Source of the DNA: an uncultured Opitutia bacterium
GTDB lineage: Bacteria; Verrucomicrobiota; Verrucomicrobiia; Opitutales; Opitutaceae
Length of the DNA: 64,000 nt
Assembly: GCA_903896015.1 (NCBI GenBank)
Contig: CAITWF010000009.1
Location: forward strand, 62,001 to 126,000
Reading direction: 5' to 3'
The first letter of the stretch is position 1. Every line of letters begins with the position of its first letter. The notes under the pieces are model-generated. The model did not search any database. It saw nothing but the letters and a program-made list of their open reading frames with translations, and was not told the DNA's origin. Positions 36,938 to 44,807 of the stretch are shown here, piece by piece. The position numbers were made by a program, and so were the translations under genes.

Positions 36938-37996
36938 ATGGTCACACATTCCGGCGCCGTCGGGCGCATCGCTGTCGACGCCATGGGCGGCGACCTTGGT
37001 CCGTCCGAGGTGGTCGCCGCCGTCAAGCTGGCGCTCCACCATTATTCCGCGCTCAACCCGATCACGCTCGTCGGCGACGAGGCGATCTTGCGCCCGCTAA
37101 TCGCGCAGGCCGGCCTTGAGCACAACGAACGCCTCGCCGTGTTTCACACCTCCGAGGTGATCACGATGGAGGACAAGCCGCTCAACGCCTTGAAGCGGAA
37201 GAAAGATTCCTCGATGGTCCGGGCCATCGAGCTTGTGAAAAACGGTGATGCCGGCGTCGTCGTGAGCTGCGGTAACACCGGCGCGCTCATGGCTGGCGGC
37301 ACGCTTCGCCTCCGCCCGATGGAAGGCATTGCTCGCCCCGCCCTCGCGGCCATATGCCCGCGCGAAGGCGGCCACTTTGTCCTTATCGATGCCGGGGCCA
37401 ATCCCGAGGCGAAGCCCGAGCACCTCGTTCATAACGCGATTCTCGGCAGCCATTATTGCCGCGTCATGCTTGGCGTGAAGTCGCCCCGCGTCGGACTGAT
37501 GACCATCGGCACCGAGGACGGCAAGGGGAACGCCCTCATCACTGAGACCAACCTCATGCTGCGCCGCGTCGACGGCATCATCAACTACGCCGGCCCGATC
37601 GAAGGTTTCCATGTGTTCGCGGAGCATGTCGACGTCGTCGTCTGCGACGGCTTCGTCGGCAACATCATGCTCAAGAGTTGGGAGTCGCTCGTGAAGTTTT
37701 TCTCGAACATGCTCCGCGAGGAGCTCCAGTCCAATCCCATGCGCGCGACTGGAGCGCTGCTGTCAAAGGGCGCGTTCAATGCCCTCAAGGAACGCATCAA
37801 CCCCGAGCGCTACGGCGGCGCCCCCCTCCTTGGCCTAAACGGCAACATCCTCAAGGCCCACGGCTCCTCCAACCGCCACGCCATCAAGAGCGCCATCCAC
37901 GCTGCCAGCCTCATCCTGAAGGCCGATATGAACCAGCGCATCATCGCCGACATCGCCCGCGCCAACGAAGCACTCGCCGGCCCCGAAGCCGCCTAA
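36938..37996 (+). CDS. plsX: Phosphate acyltransferase PlsX
   Basis: A 352-residue enzyme that makes acyl-phosphate from acyl-ACP for phospholipid synthesis. The N-terminal [11 protein letters not shown] is the PlsX signature; further family blocks are [32 protein letters not shown], and [18 protein letters not shown]. It lies between rpmF and fabH in the standard order; fabH begins 22 bases downstream. Confidence 0.96.
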   Translation: MVTHSGAVGRIAVDAMGGDLGPSEVVAAVKLALHHYSALNPITLVGDEAILRPLIAQAGLEHNERLAVFHTSEVITMEDKPLNALKRKKDSSMVRAIELVKNGDAGVVVSCGNTGALMAGGTLRLRPMEGIARPALAAICPREGGHFVLIDAGANPEAKPEHLVHNAILGSHYCRVMLGVKSPRVGLMTIGTEDGKGNALITETNLMLRRVDGIINYAGPIEGFHVFAEHVDVVVCDGFVGNIMLKSWESLVKFFSNMLREELQSNPMRATGALLSKGAFNALKERINPERYGGAPLLGLNGNILKAHGSSNRHAIKSAIHAASLILKADMNQRIIADIARANEALAGPEAA

Positions 37997-38018
37997 TCTT
38001 CACCCGCTCCGCACCTGC

Positions 38019-39011
38019 ATGACCCAGCGCTCCACCGTCATCCTCGGCACCGGCTCTTACGCCCCGGAGCGCGTCGTCACGAACGAAGAACTCTCCAAAA
38101 CGGTCGATACATCTGACGAGTGGATCCACACGCGCAGCGGCATCCGTGAACGCCGGATCGCCGGCCCCGGCGAAACGACCTCCGACATGGGTGCGGCCGC
38201 CGCGCGCCGCGCGCTCGAAGCCGCCGGCCTCACCGCCGCCGACATCGATCTGCTCGTCGTCGCGACCGTCACGCCCGATCTCGTGATGCCTGCGGCCGCT
38301 TGCCTCATTCAGACCAAGCTGGGCGTCCCGAGCACCGCCGCCTGTTTCGATCTCAATGCCGCCTGCTCCGGCTTCGTTTACGCGCTCGACACCGCCTGCG
38401 CGATGCTCACGTCCGGCCGCTACCGGCGTGCGCTCGTCATTGGCGCGGAAAAATTTTCCTCGATCGTCGACTGGCAGGATCGCACGACCTGCGTGCTCTT
38501 TGGCGATGGCGCCGGCGCGGTTGTCCTCGGCACCACTGAACAGCCCGGTGTCGGCCTGCTCGGGACCAAATTGGGCGCGTTCGGTGAAAGCGCGGAGTTG
38601 CTCTACGTCCCTGCCGGCGGCAGCAACGAGCCCGCCACCGCCGCGTCGATTGCCGCCCGCCGCCACTGCGTAAAGATGAAAGGCAAGGAAGTCTTCAAAC
38701 TTGCCGTCCGTGTCATGGACGAGGCCGCACGGGATATTTTGGAACAACACCACGTGCGTGCGGATCAGATTTCGCTCGTGATTCCCCACCAGGCCAATCT
38801 CCGCATCATCGAGGCGATCTCCGAATACCTCGAGCTCCCGATGGAGCGCTTCTTCGTCAACGTCGATCGCTACGGCAACACCTCCGCCGCCTCCATCCCG
38901 ATCGCGCTCGACGAGGCCCGCCGCTCCGGCCGGATCAAAACCGGCGATCTCACGCTCCTCGTCGCGTTTGGGGCGGGCTTGACCTACGGAAGCGCGCTGA
39001 TTCGCTGGTAA
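38019..39011 (+). CDS. fabH: Beta-ketoacyl-ACP synthase III
   Basis: A 330-residue condensing enzyme that starts fatty acid synthesis from acyl-CoA and malonyl-ACP. The catalytic triad is intact: Cys116 in [13 protein letters not shown], His257 in [11 protein letters not shown] and Asn287 in [13 protein letters not shown]. The N-terminus [15 protein letters not shown] is typical. It is part of the rpmF-plsX-fabH operon; the next gene starts 12 bases later. Confidence 0.96.
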   Translation: MTQRSTVILGTGSYAPERVVTNEELSKTVDTSDEWIHTRSGIRERRIAGPGETTSDMGAAAARRALEAAGLTAADIDLLVVATVTPDLVMPAAACLIQTKLGVPSTAACFDLNAACSGFVYALDTACAMLTSGRYRRALVIGAEKFSSIVDWQDRTTCVLFGDGAGAVVLGTTEQPGVGLLGTKLGAFGESAELLYVPAGGSNEPATAASIAARRHCVKMKGKEVFKLAVRVMDEAARDILEQHHVRADQISLVIPHQANLRIIEAISEYLELPMERFFVNVDRYGNTSAASIPIALDEARRSGRIKTGDLTLLVAFGAGLTYGSALIRW

Positions 39012-39023
39012 ACGATTTTCTCG

Positions 39024-40091
39024 ATGCGACTCCTCTCCGCCCGCGCGCTGCGCTTCCACTTTCTCCTGTTGTTCTCGTTCGGCCTGCTCGCGTCGATCAG
39101 CCGCGCCGACCTCGTGTGGAGCCGCGAAACCGGCTGGCGCGTCGAAGGCGGTGCCCTCTCCGGCCTAGCCGGCCCCGAGGGTCGTAAGGCCCTCGACCTC
39201 ATGAACGAGGCCCGCACCGACGAGGACAAAGGCAACAACCGCTCCGCGATCAAGGCCTACGCCTCCGTTGCGAAGAAATACCCCAACTCCATCTACGCCC
39301 CCGAAGCCTTCTACCGCTCCGCCAAGCTCCACCTCATCCGGAAGGAATACACCAAGGCCTTCGAGGACTACCAGCAGGTCGTCAGCCGTTACCCCAACAC
39401 CAAGCGCTTCAATGAAATCATCGGCGAGCAATACCGCATCGCCAGCGCCCTCCTCGACGGCGCGCGCGGCCGCATTTTCTACGGCCTGCTCCCTGGCTTC
39501 GTCAGCCGCGAAAAATCCCTCGAGTATTTCGAGACCATCTTGGCCAATGCGCCCTACAGCGACTACGCGCCGCTCTCGCTGATGAACATCGCTCGCGGCC
39601 ACACCAAGCTAAAGCAGCCCGAGGACGCCATGGATGCCCTCGATCGCATGATCAACAATTACCCGCAAAACCTCCTCGCGCCAGACGCCTACCTTAAGCT
39701 CGCTCAAGCCCATGCCAGCCTCGTCGACGGCCCCTACTACGACCAAGCCTCGACCAAGGAATCCATCACCTACTTCACCGACTTCATGCTTCTCTTCCCG
39801 AGCGATCCCAACGTCGCCGCCGCGGAGCGAGGCCTTGACGGCATGAAAACCATGCTCGCCGAAAGCAAAATGAAGATTGGCGACTTCTATTTTTACAAAC
39901 GCAGTAATTTCACCGCCGCGAAAGTCTTCTACAACGAAGCGATTACGGCCTACCCCGAGTCCGCCGTCGCCAGCCGCGCCAAGCTCCGTCTCGCCGACGT
40001 CGAGGCCAAGGCCTCCGGCAAGCCCATCGCCCCCGAGGGCAAGGCGCAGGGCGACTCCCCGCAGCGCAAGAAATTCCTTGGGATCTTCTGA
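39024..40091 (+). CDS. BamD-like outer-membrane assembly TPR protein
   Basis: 355 residues with a signal peptide (FHFLLLFSFGLLASISRA). TPR pairs follow, for example AIKAYASVAKKYPNSIYAPE, AFEDYQQVVSRYPN and AMDALDRMINNYPQNLLAPD, with the spacing of BamD/ComL. There is no lipobox Cys after the signal, so it is not a typical BamD lipoprotein. It ends in a Lys/Pro-rich tail. The position downstream of fabH and upstream of the LptE-like gene fits a role in outer-membrane assembly. Confidence 0.82.
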   Translation: MRLLSARALRFHFLLLFSFGLLASISRADLVWSRETGWRVEGGALSGLAGPEGRKALDLMNEARTDEDKGNNRSAIKAYASVAKKYPNSIYAPEAFYRSAKLHLIRKEYTKAFEDYQQVVSRYPNTKRFNEIIGEQYRIASALLDGARGRIFYGLLPGFVSREKSLEYFETILANAPYSDYAPLSLMNIARGHTKLKQPEDAMDALDRMINNYPQNLLAPDAYLKLAQAHASLVDGPYYDQASTKESITYFTDFMLLFPSDPNVAAAERGLDGMKTMLAESKMKIGDFYFYKRSNFTAAKVFYNEAITAYPESAVASRAKLRLADVEAKASGKPIAPEGKAQGDSPQRKKFLGIF

Positions 40092-40130
40092 CGACCGCAG
40101 CGCGGTGCTTCCGCCCGCGCTCCCTTTTTG

Positions 40131-40327
40131 TTATTCTGAGCGAAGCGAAGAATCCCCTCGTGCCATGAACTCACCACGCCGTTTCCTCCCTTCACTTGCG
40201 ATGAGCGACTCCCTCTCGTGCTCGGGCTGTCGGGTTGCGTTCCCTCCGTTGCCTTCTGTCCAATGGGCACCGCTTCCGTGGTTTCGCCGTTCGTTCATCC
40301 GCGCCCAGCCGTGAAATCCGCGATTAA
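40131..40327. repeat. Dispersed-repeat-like DNA in front of lptE
   Basis: The 219-base gap between the BamD-like gene and lptE contains two stretches that look like dispersed intergenic repeats. One is TTCTGAGCGAAGCGAAGAA (40133-40151). The other, 40294-40327, includes TTCATCCGCGCCCAGCCG followed by GTGAAATCCGCGATTAA. From memory, near-identical units recur in intergenic DNA of many genomes, Verrucomicrobia included. No other copies exist in this window. The second unit runs into the first codons of lptE. Confidence 0.45.
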
Positions 40328-40829
40328 ATTTCTTTCGGTTTTCGCGCTCGGCCTGCTTTTCGCCGGCTGCTCCCACTACCAACTCGGCACCGGCGCCGCG
40401 GGCAATCTCGCGTTTCGCACGCTCTACCTCGCCCCCGTCGAAAACCAAACGCACCTCCCGCAGGCCCGCGAGCTCATCAGCACCCAGCTCCGCGAAGCCT
40501 TCGCGCGCGATGCCCGCGTCACCCTCGCCGATTCGCCCGAGTCCGCCGATGCTACGCTCACCGTCGTCCTCACGAACTTCCGCCGCGATGTCGCCACTGT
40601 CCGCGAAGGCGACACCGGCCTCGCGCGCAAATTCAACCTCACGCTCGACGCCACCGCGACCCTCCGAGACAACCGCGCCGGCCGCGATCTTTTCGTCCAC
40701 CGGCCGCTGAGCGCCGTCCGCGAAGCCTTCACGGACAGCGGCCAGCTCCAGAGCGAATACCAGACGCTCCCCCTTCTCGCCGAAACGCTCGCCCAGAAGA
40801 CCACGCACGCCGTGCTCGACGTCTGGTAG
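40311..40829 (+). CDS. lptE: LptE-like LPS-assembly lipoprotein
   Basis: 172 residues. A lipoprotein signal with lipobox LLFAGC leads into SHYQLG, as in LptE-type proteins that plug the LptD barrel in the outer membrane. The body has LYLAPVENQTHLPQARELIS, LREAFARDARVTLAD and a DATLTVVLTNFRRDV strand, matching the LptE family in Bacteroidetes/Verrucomicrobia style. The GTG at 40311 is chosen because it gives a normal signal peptide; a longer in-frame reading begins in repeat-like DNA. Probably co-transcribed with the BamD-like gene. Confidence 0.8.
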   Translation: MKSAIKFLSVFALGLLFAGCSHYQLGTGAAGNLAFRTLYLAPVENQTHLPQARELISTQLREAFARDARVTLADSPESADATLTVVLTNFRRDVATVREGDTGLARKFNLTLDATATLRDNRAGRDLFVHRPLSAVREAFTDSGQLQSEYQTLPLLAETLAQKTTHAVLDVW

Positions 40830-41153
40830 CCGCACAGCGAGATAATATTTCGCAGGCCTTTTTCGTGCTGCCACGCTCCACCGGGAGCCCGGCACGCCGA
40901 TAAATCAACGCACTCGCGGTGGGTGTTCGTCACGAACGGAGCCAATACGATCGACAGTGAGAAAAGGAATCTCCGCCCGAAGCGGATGGCCCGTGAGTGA
41001 CTTGGCCGTGCGCGACGCAGCCGCTGCGTATTGTGTCGTGTCGAGCGCGCGGCGTGCTTATTCTGCGGGGGTCAACCAACGATTGGACGGGCGTGCAGCG
41101 CGACGTTTGCCAGCCGGTGGAGACCCGCCCACAGCGGTTCAGCTCTTCGCCTC
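40830..41153. other. Intergenic stretch, no gene seen
   Basis: About 320 bases between lptE and a small ORF. It contains an imperfect nested hairpin at 40864-40896 (arms CGTGC/GCACG and GCTCC/GGAGC) that lacks a following T-run on either strand. I see no tRNA, SRP RNA, 6S or RNase P signature. The region probably holds the promoter for the small ORF and rpmI. Confidence 0.5.
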
Positions 41154-41348
41154 ATGCACCACTCCTCCCCGGCCAACTTTCCCGGCGCCAGCCCCGCGGA
41201 GATTCGCGCCAAGGCGCTCACCTCGGCCACCGTCTTTCGCGACTGCGCGCTGCGCGCCCCCGCGGCCGGCACGACCCGCCAGCGTTGCCGCACCCTCATG
41301 CGCGACCAAGCCATCCTTTGGCGTCACCCGGTTCCGATCAAAACCTGA
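41154..41348 (+). CDS. Small hypothetical protein upstream of rpmI
   Basis: A 64-residue ORF starting MHHSSPANFPGASPAEIRA and ending PVPIKT. Codon third positions are overwhelmingly G or C, as in the real genes around it, whereas the in-frame extension upstream is less biased. It ends 37 bases before rpmI on the same strand. I recognise no family. It may be a small protein co-transcribed with rpmI, a leader ORF, or spurious. Confidence 0.35.
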   Translation: MHHSSPANFPGASPAEIRAKALTSATVFRDCALRAPAAGTTRQRCRTLMRDQAILWRHPVPIKT

Positions 41349-41385
41349 GCGCACCTTGGTTGCGGAATCGTACGTGCCCACCTTT

Positions 41386-41580
41386 ATGCAAAAAACCAAA
41401 AAGTCCGTCACCAAGCGTTTCAAGATCACCGCCACCGGAAAATTGATGCGCCGCACGCCGGGCTTCCGGCATCTGCTCTCCGCAAAAAGCACGAAGTCCA
41501 AACGCCGCGCCTCGCGCGACAAACAGGTCGCTCCCGGCCACGCCCCGGCGCTGCTCCGGTGCATGCCCTTCGGCCCGTAA
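41386..41580 (+). CDS. rpmI: 50S ribosomal protein L35
   Basis: A 64-residue very basic protein. KKSVTKRFKITATGKLMRR is the bL35 signature, followed by the RHLLSAKSTKSKRRAS block. The C-terminus (ALLRCMPFGP) corresponds to the KRIKRLLPY-type end of other L35 proteins. In most bacteria rpmI is flanked by infC and rplT; neither is here. A transglutaminase gene follows 35 bases downstream. Confidence 0.9.
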   Translation: MQKTKKSVTKRFKITATGKLMRRTPGFRHLLSAKSTKSKRRASRDKQVAPGHAPALLRCMPFGP

Positions 41581-41615
41581 GCCGCCGTCGATCTGTGCTG
41601 CGTTTCTCTACTTCC

Positions 41616-42545
41616 ATGATTCCGTCCCCGCTCGACCTCACTCTGCGCGTCGGATGCAGCCTCGCGTATGAAGTCACGGGCACCGCGTCCGTGCTGCTCA
41701 ACGTCCAGCCGCAAGCGGGGCAGCACCACGCCGTGCTCTTTCAGGCGCTCACGCTCGGCGCGAATCTGCCCGCCGAGGCGTTTGTCGACAGCCATGGCAA
41801 TCACGTCTGGCGCGTGACGCTCGCTCCCGGCGCGAACTATTTCCGCCACGATGCGATCCTCGCTGTGTCCTCGCAGCCCGACAATGCCGGCCAGCCTCCC
41901 GCGGTTCCGCTGCCGCCCGATCGCCTTCCGTCGGCCGTGCTGCGCTACACTTTGCCAAGCCGTTATTGCGACTCCGACAAGCTCACGAATTTTGCGTGGG
42001 AGAAATTCGGCCAGATCGAGCACGGCCTCCCGCGCGTCAACGCCATCAGCCAGTGGCTCCACGACAACATCGAGTATCGCTACCTCTCCGGTCGCGCCGA
42101 CTTCTCCGCGTGGGATATACTCCAACGCGGCCACGGTGTCTGCCGCGACTTTGCCCATCTCGCGATCGCGCTCAATCGCACCTTCAATCTCCCCGCGCGT
42201 TACGTGACCGGACATCTGCCCGACATCGGCTTTCCCGATCCGGACAACCACATGGATTTTCACGCCTACGCGGAAGTCTACGTCGGCGATCAGTGGTTCA
42301 CGACCGACGCCCGCTTCCACGTGCCGCGCATCGGCCGGATCAAAATCTCGCACGGGCAGGACGCGGTCGACGGCGCCTTCTCGACGATCTTCGGCGGTGC
42401 GACGCTGAGTTATTTTCAAGTCTGGGCGTATCAGGTGCCGCGCGGCCAAGTGGGCGTCGGCGACCCGCTCGACTTCAGCCGCCGGCTCGATAACCGCCGG
42501 ACCGTGCAAACCGATCCTCCGCCGCACCCGATCACTTCGGTGTGA
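41616..42545 (+). CDS. Transglutaminase-like protein
   Basis: A 309-residue cytosolic protein with an N-terminal bacterial transglutaminase beta domain (RVGCSLAYEVTGTASVLLNVQ) and a C-terminal transglutaminase-like domain. The catalytic triad is visible: Cys176 in GHGVCRDFAHLAIAL, His216 in MDFHAYAEVYVG and Asp231 in FTTDARFHVP. Family members are usually amidases or proteases rather than cross-linking enzymes. The ATG at 41616 gives the usual N-terminus. It may be expressed with rpmI and is convergent with the RRM gene. Confidence 0.9.
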   Translation: MIPSPLDLTLRVGCSLAYEVTGTASVLLNVQPQAGQHHAVLFQALTLGANLPAEAFVDSHGNHVWRVTLAPGANYFRHDAILAVSSQPDNAGQPPAVPLPPDRLPSAVLRYTLPSRYCDSDKLTNFAWEKFGQIEHGLPRVNAISQWLHDNIEYRYLSGRADFSAWDILQRGHGVCRDFAHLAIALNRTFNLPARYVTGHLPDIGFPDPDNHMDFHAYAEVYVGDQWFTTDARFHVPRIGRIKISHGQDAVDGAFSTIFGGATLSYFQVWAYQVPRGQVGVGDPLDFSRRLDNRRTVQTDPPPHPITSV

Positions 42546-42609
42546 GCGCGGCGGAAAGAATCCTTAAGCCGGCCGGCAGGCTCATTTTTGACTCGCTCCT
42601 GGCGCACAC

Positions 42610-42640
42610 AAAAAAGGCGATGCGCCGGAGCACATCGCCT
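42610..42640 (-). terminator. Rho-independent terminator of the RRM gene
   Basis: Arms AGGCGATG (42615-42622) and CATCGCCT (42633-42640) form a perfect 8-bp stem with a 10-base loop. On the minus strand the stem is followed by six U residues (complement of 42610-42615). It lies just downstream of the RRM protein stop. Confidence 0.8.
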
Positions 42641-42672
42641 GGATCATTCGACGGCGTTAGCCGACGGAAAGA

Positions 42673-42999
42673 TTAGTAGCGGCTCTTGCCGCGATCGCTG
42701 AAGCCGCCGCCGCCGCCACCACCACCGCCAAAGCTGCGGCCGCCGCCTTCAGTCTTCGGGCGGGCTTCGTTCACGGTCAACGCGCGACCATCGAGATCGG
42801 CGCCGTTCATCTTTTCGATGGCGAGCTTGCTTTCCTGCTCGGTGCCGAGCGTGACGAACGCGAAACCGCGCGGGCGGCCCGTCTCGCGATCGTTGGCGAT
42901 GTAGACATCAGTCACGGTGCCGAACTGGCCGAAGGCCGTGCGGAGCGCGTCTTCGGTCGTGTTAAAGGACATATTTCCAACGTAAAGTTTGGAGTTCAT
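42673..42999 (-). CDS. RNA-binding protein with RRM domain and Gly-rich tail
   Basis: A 108-residue single-RRM protein like the small Rbp proteins of cyanobacteria and other bacteria. RNP2 is KLYVGNMSF near the N-terminus, and RNP1 is RGFAFVTL. After the RRM (residues 3-80) comes a Gly-rich tail with nine consecutive Gly residues and the end DRGKSRY. It probably acts as an RNA chaperone, perhaps cold-responsive. The 190 bases upstream to rpoZ hold a small hairpin (CCCGATTTCCGGG) but no gene. Confidence 0.93.
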   Translation of the reverse strand: MNSKLYVGNMSFNTTEDALRTAFGQFGTVTDVYIANDRETGRPRGFAFVTLGTEQESKLAIEKMNGADLDGRALTVNEARPKTEGGGRSFGGGGGGGGGFSDRGKSRY

Positions 43000-43189
43000 G
43001 GTATGAGTTTCGTAGGCTTTGCTCGCTGTCAGTCCGTTCCCGGAAATCGGGTTTCGAATCATCTCACGAACTCAAAGCTCACTCGAAGACTCACCAGCCA
43101 CTGTCATCTAACGCAGATTACGTGAGCGCACTCTCGGGCAAGATCAGGCAATAGCAAGCTGCATCGCTCGATCGAGTTCCTCGTCAGGC

Positions 43190-43420
43190 TCAACGCCGAC
43201 CAGGATTGTCCGCCAACTCCTGCGGTGTCGCCAGCTCGTAGCTAATCTTGCCCTCGATGATTTCGCGGAGTGCGATATCCTCCGGCAGCAGCTTTTCGAG
43301 CGAGGTGACCAGCGCGCGATTGCCGCGCTTGAGCTGTTTCACTCGGCGCGAAACGACGTTCACCAAAATATTCGGATCGTCGATCACCAGAAGCGCTGCG
43401 GCGAGGTAATCGTCCCTCAT
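43190..43420 (-). CDS. rpoZ: DNA-directed RNA polymerase omega subunit
   Basis: A 76-residue small subunit that stabilises RNA polymerase. Landmarks are NILVNVVSRRVKQLKRGNRAL and LPEDIALREIIEGKISYEL, matching the RpoZ core. The ATG at 43420 (MRDDYLAAALLV) is chosen because the family begins close to that point; an upstream in-frame start at 43507 would add 29 unconserved residues. It is divergent from rpe, across about 260 bases without other genes. Confidence 0.85.
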   Translation of the reverse strand: MRDDYLAAALLVIDDPNILVNVVSRRVKQLKRGNRALVTSLEKLLPEDIALREIIEGKISYELATPQELADNPGRR

Positions 43421-43680
43421 GTCAGGAAGGTCGAAAGCGAGACGAGCGCGACTGCCGGAATGAAGCTGGGCGTTTTTGTTTTCATGGTAGGGTGGCTGAC
43501 TCAACATTCTAGGAACGCGTCCGCGCGATAGCCACGCCTAACGCCGATCCGTGCCGCCGCTCGGCCAACCGGTTCGCCGGCCATGGCCTTCGGTCGATTA
43601 TCGCCGTGCGCGGGTGTCAATCCGGCGAGCCGCAGTCCGTTGTTGAGGTTTCTGTTCCTGCGCTTCTGCTTGGATTCGTC

Positions 43681-44349
43681 ATGTCCGCACTGCGCGCACC
43701 GCTCCTCAATCCGTCTCTCCTCGCCGGCGATCACGCCCACCTTGCCGCCAGCGCCAGCGTGGTCGAGGAGTTGCGCCTCCCCTGGCTGCACTGCGACATC
43801 ATGGACGGACACTTCGTGCCAAACCTCTCGTTTGGTCCCGAAACGCTCGCCGCGCTCCGCCGCGCCGGCTCGAAACTTTTCTTCGACACCCACTTGATGC
43901 TCAGCGAACCGCAACGCTACGTCGAGCCGTTCGCCAAAGCCGGGGCCAACCTGATCAGCATCCACATCGAGCCTGACTATGATCACGCCACCACGCTCGC
44001 GCGCATCCGCGATCTCGGCTGCCAATGTGGCATCGTACTCAATCCCGGTACACCCGCCCGCGCGGTCGAAAAACTGCTCCCGCTCGTCGACCTCGTGCTC
44101 GTGATGACCGTGCAACCCGGCTTCGGCGGCCAGAGCTTCCGCCGCGACATGCTCCCCAAGATTTCCCAATTCCGCGACTGGCGCGCCGCGCGCGAACTGA
44201 ACTTTCGCCTCGAAGTCGACGGCGGCATCGATCTTGCCACAGCCGCCGAGTGCCGCGCCGCCGGCGCCGACACCTTCGTCGCTGGCACTTCATTCTTCCG
44301 CGCGGTCGATCGCACGAAGTTCGTCGCCGACTTCGCAAAGCTCGTCTGA
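43681..44349 (+). CDS. rpe: Ribulose-phosphate 3-epimerase
   Basis: A 222-residue TIM-barrel enzyme interconverting ribulose-5-phosphate and xylulose-5-phosphate in the pentose phosphate pathway. Motifs are LHCDIMDGHFVPNLSFGP, THLMLSEPQRYVEPF, LVMTVQPGFGGQSF, and LEVDGGIDLATA. The start is the ATG at 43681 (MSALRAPLLNPSLLAGDH). The stop overlaps the next gene's start (TGATG). Confidence 0.95.
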   Translation: MSALRAPLLNPSLLAGDHAHLAASASVVEELRLPWLHCDIMDGHFVPNLSFGPETLAALRRAGSKLFFDTHLMLSEPQRYVEPFAKAGANLISIHIEPDYDHATTLARIRDLGCQCGIVLNPGTPARAVEKLLPLVDLVLVMTVQPGFGGQSFRRDMLPKISQFRDWRAARELNFRLEVDGGIDLATAAECRAAGADTFVAGTSFFRAVDRTKFVADFAKLV

Positions 44350-44807
44350 TGCCGCACGAGCTTCGTCAAGGCGACTACCTCATCTCCGACGATCCAGCCC
44401 GGATCGACGTGGATGCGATTCACGCGTTTCTCGCGCAAAGTTACTGGGCCAAGGACATCCCGCGCGAAGTCGTTGCCCGGTCGGTCGCGAACTCGCTTTG
44501 CCTCGGCATCTACGCAGCCGACGGCGCACAGGTCGGCTTGGTCCGCGTTATCTCCGACTACACGACGTTCGCCTATCTCTGTGATGTTTACGTCCTCGAA
44601 GCGCACCGCGGACTTGGTCTTTCGAAAGCCACGATGCGTGCCTATGCCACGCACCCGCGCCTCCAAAATCTCCGGCGCCAGCACCTCGTCACGCAGGACG
44701 CCCATGGTCTCTACGCACAGTTCGGCTTCATGCCGGTCGCCCAGCCGGAGCGCCACATGGAAAAACGCGATCCCGAGGCATATCGTCGCCCTGCTCCGCC
44801 GCGCTGA
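44349..44807 (+). CDS. GNAT-family N-acetyltransferase
   Basis: A 152-residue acetyltransferase. The acetyl-CoA-binding motif region is LCDVYVLEAHRGLGLSKATM (R/Q-x-x-G-x-G/A with a substitution), and the C-terminal YAQFGFMPV is the usual GNAT end. It overlaps rpe by one base (TGATG), so it is coupled. The substrate is unknown. Its stop abuts the convergent stop of the solute-binding protein gene. Confidence 0.88.
   Translation: MPHELRQGDYLISDDPARIDVDAIHAFLAQSYWAKDIPREVVARSVANSLCLGIYAADGAQVGLVRVISDYTTFAYLCDVYVLEAHRGLGLSKATMRAYATHPRLQNLRRQHLVTQDAHGLYAQFGFMPVAQPERHMEKRDPEAYRRPAPPR

Noticed and set aside
40864-40896. Hairpin downstream of lptE as a terminator
   Set aside because: The T-run lies on the wrong side for both strands, so it does not have terminator form.
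40830-41153. Structured non-coding RNA (6S, SRP, RNase P or tmRNA)
   Set aside because: None of the conserved cores of these RNAs is visible.
43000-43189. tRNA-like stretch (GGGTTTCGAATC) upstream of the RRM gene
   Set aside because: It resembles a T-loop by chance; no acceptor stem or anticodon arm can be folded around it.
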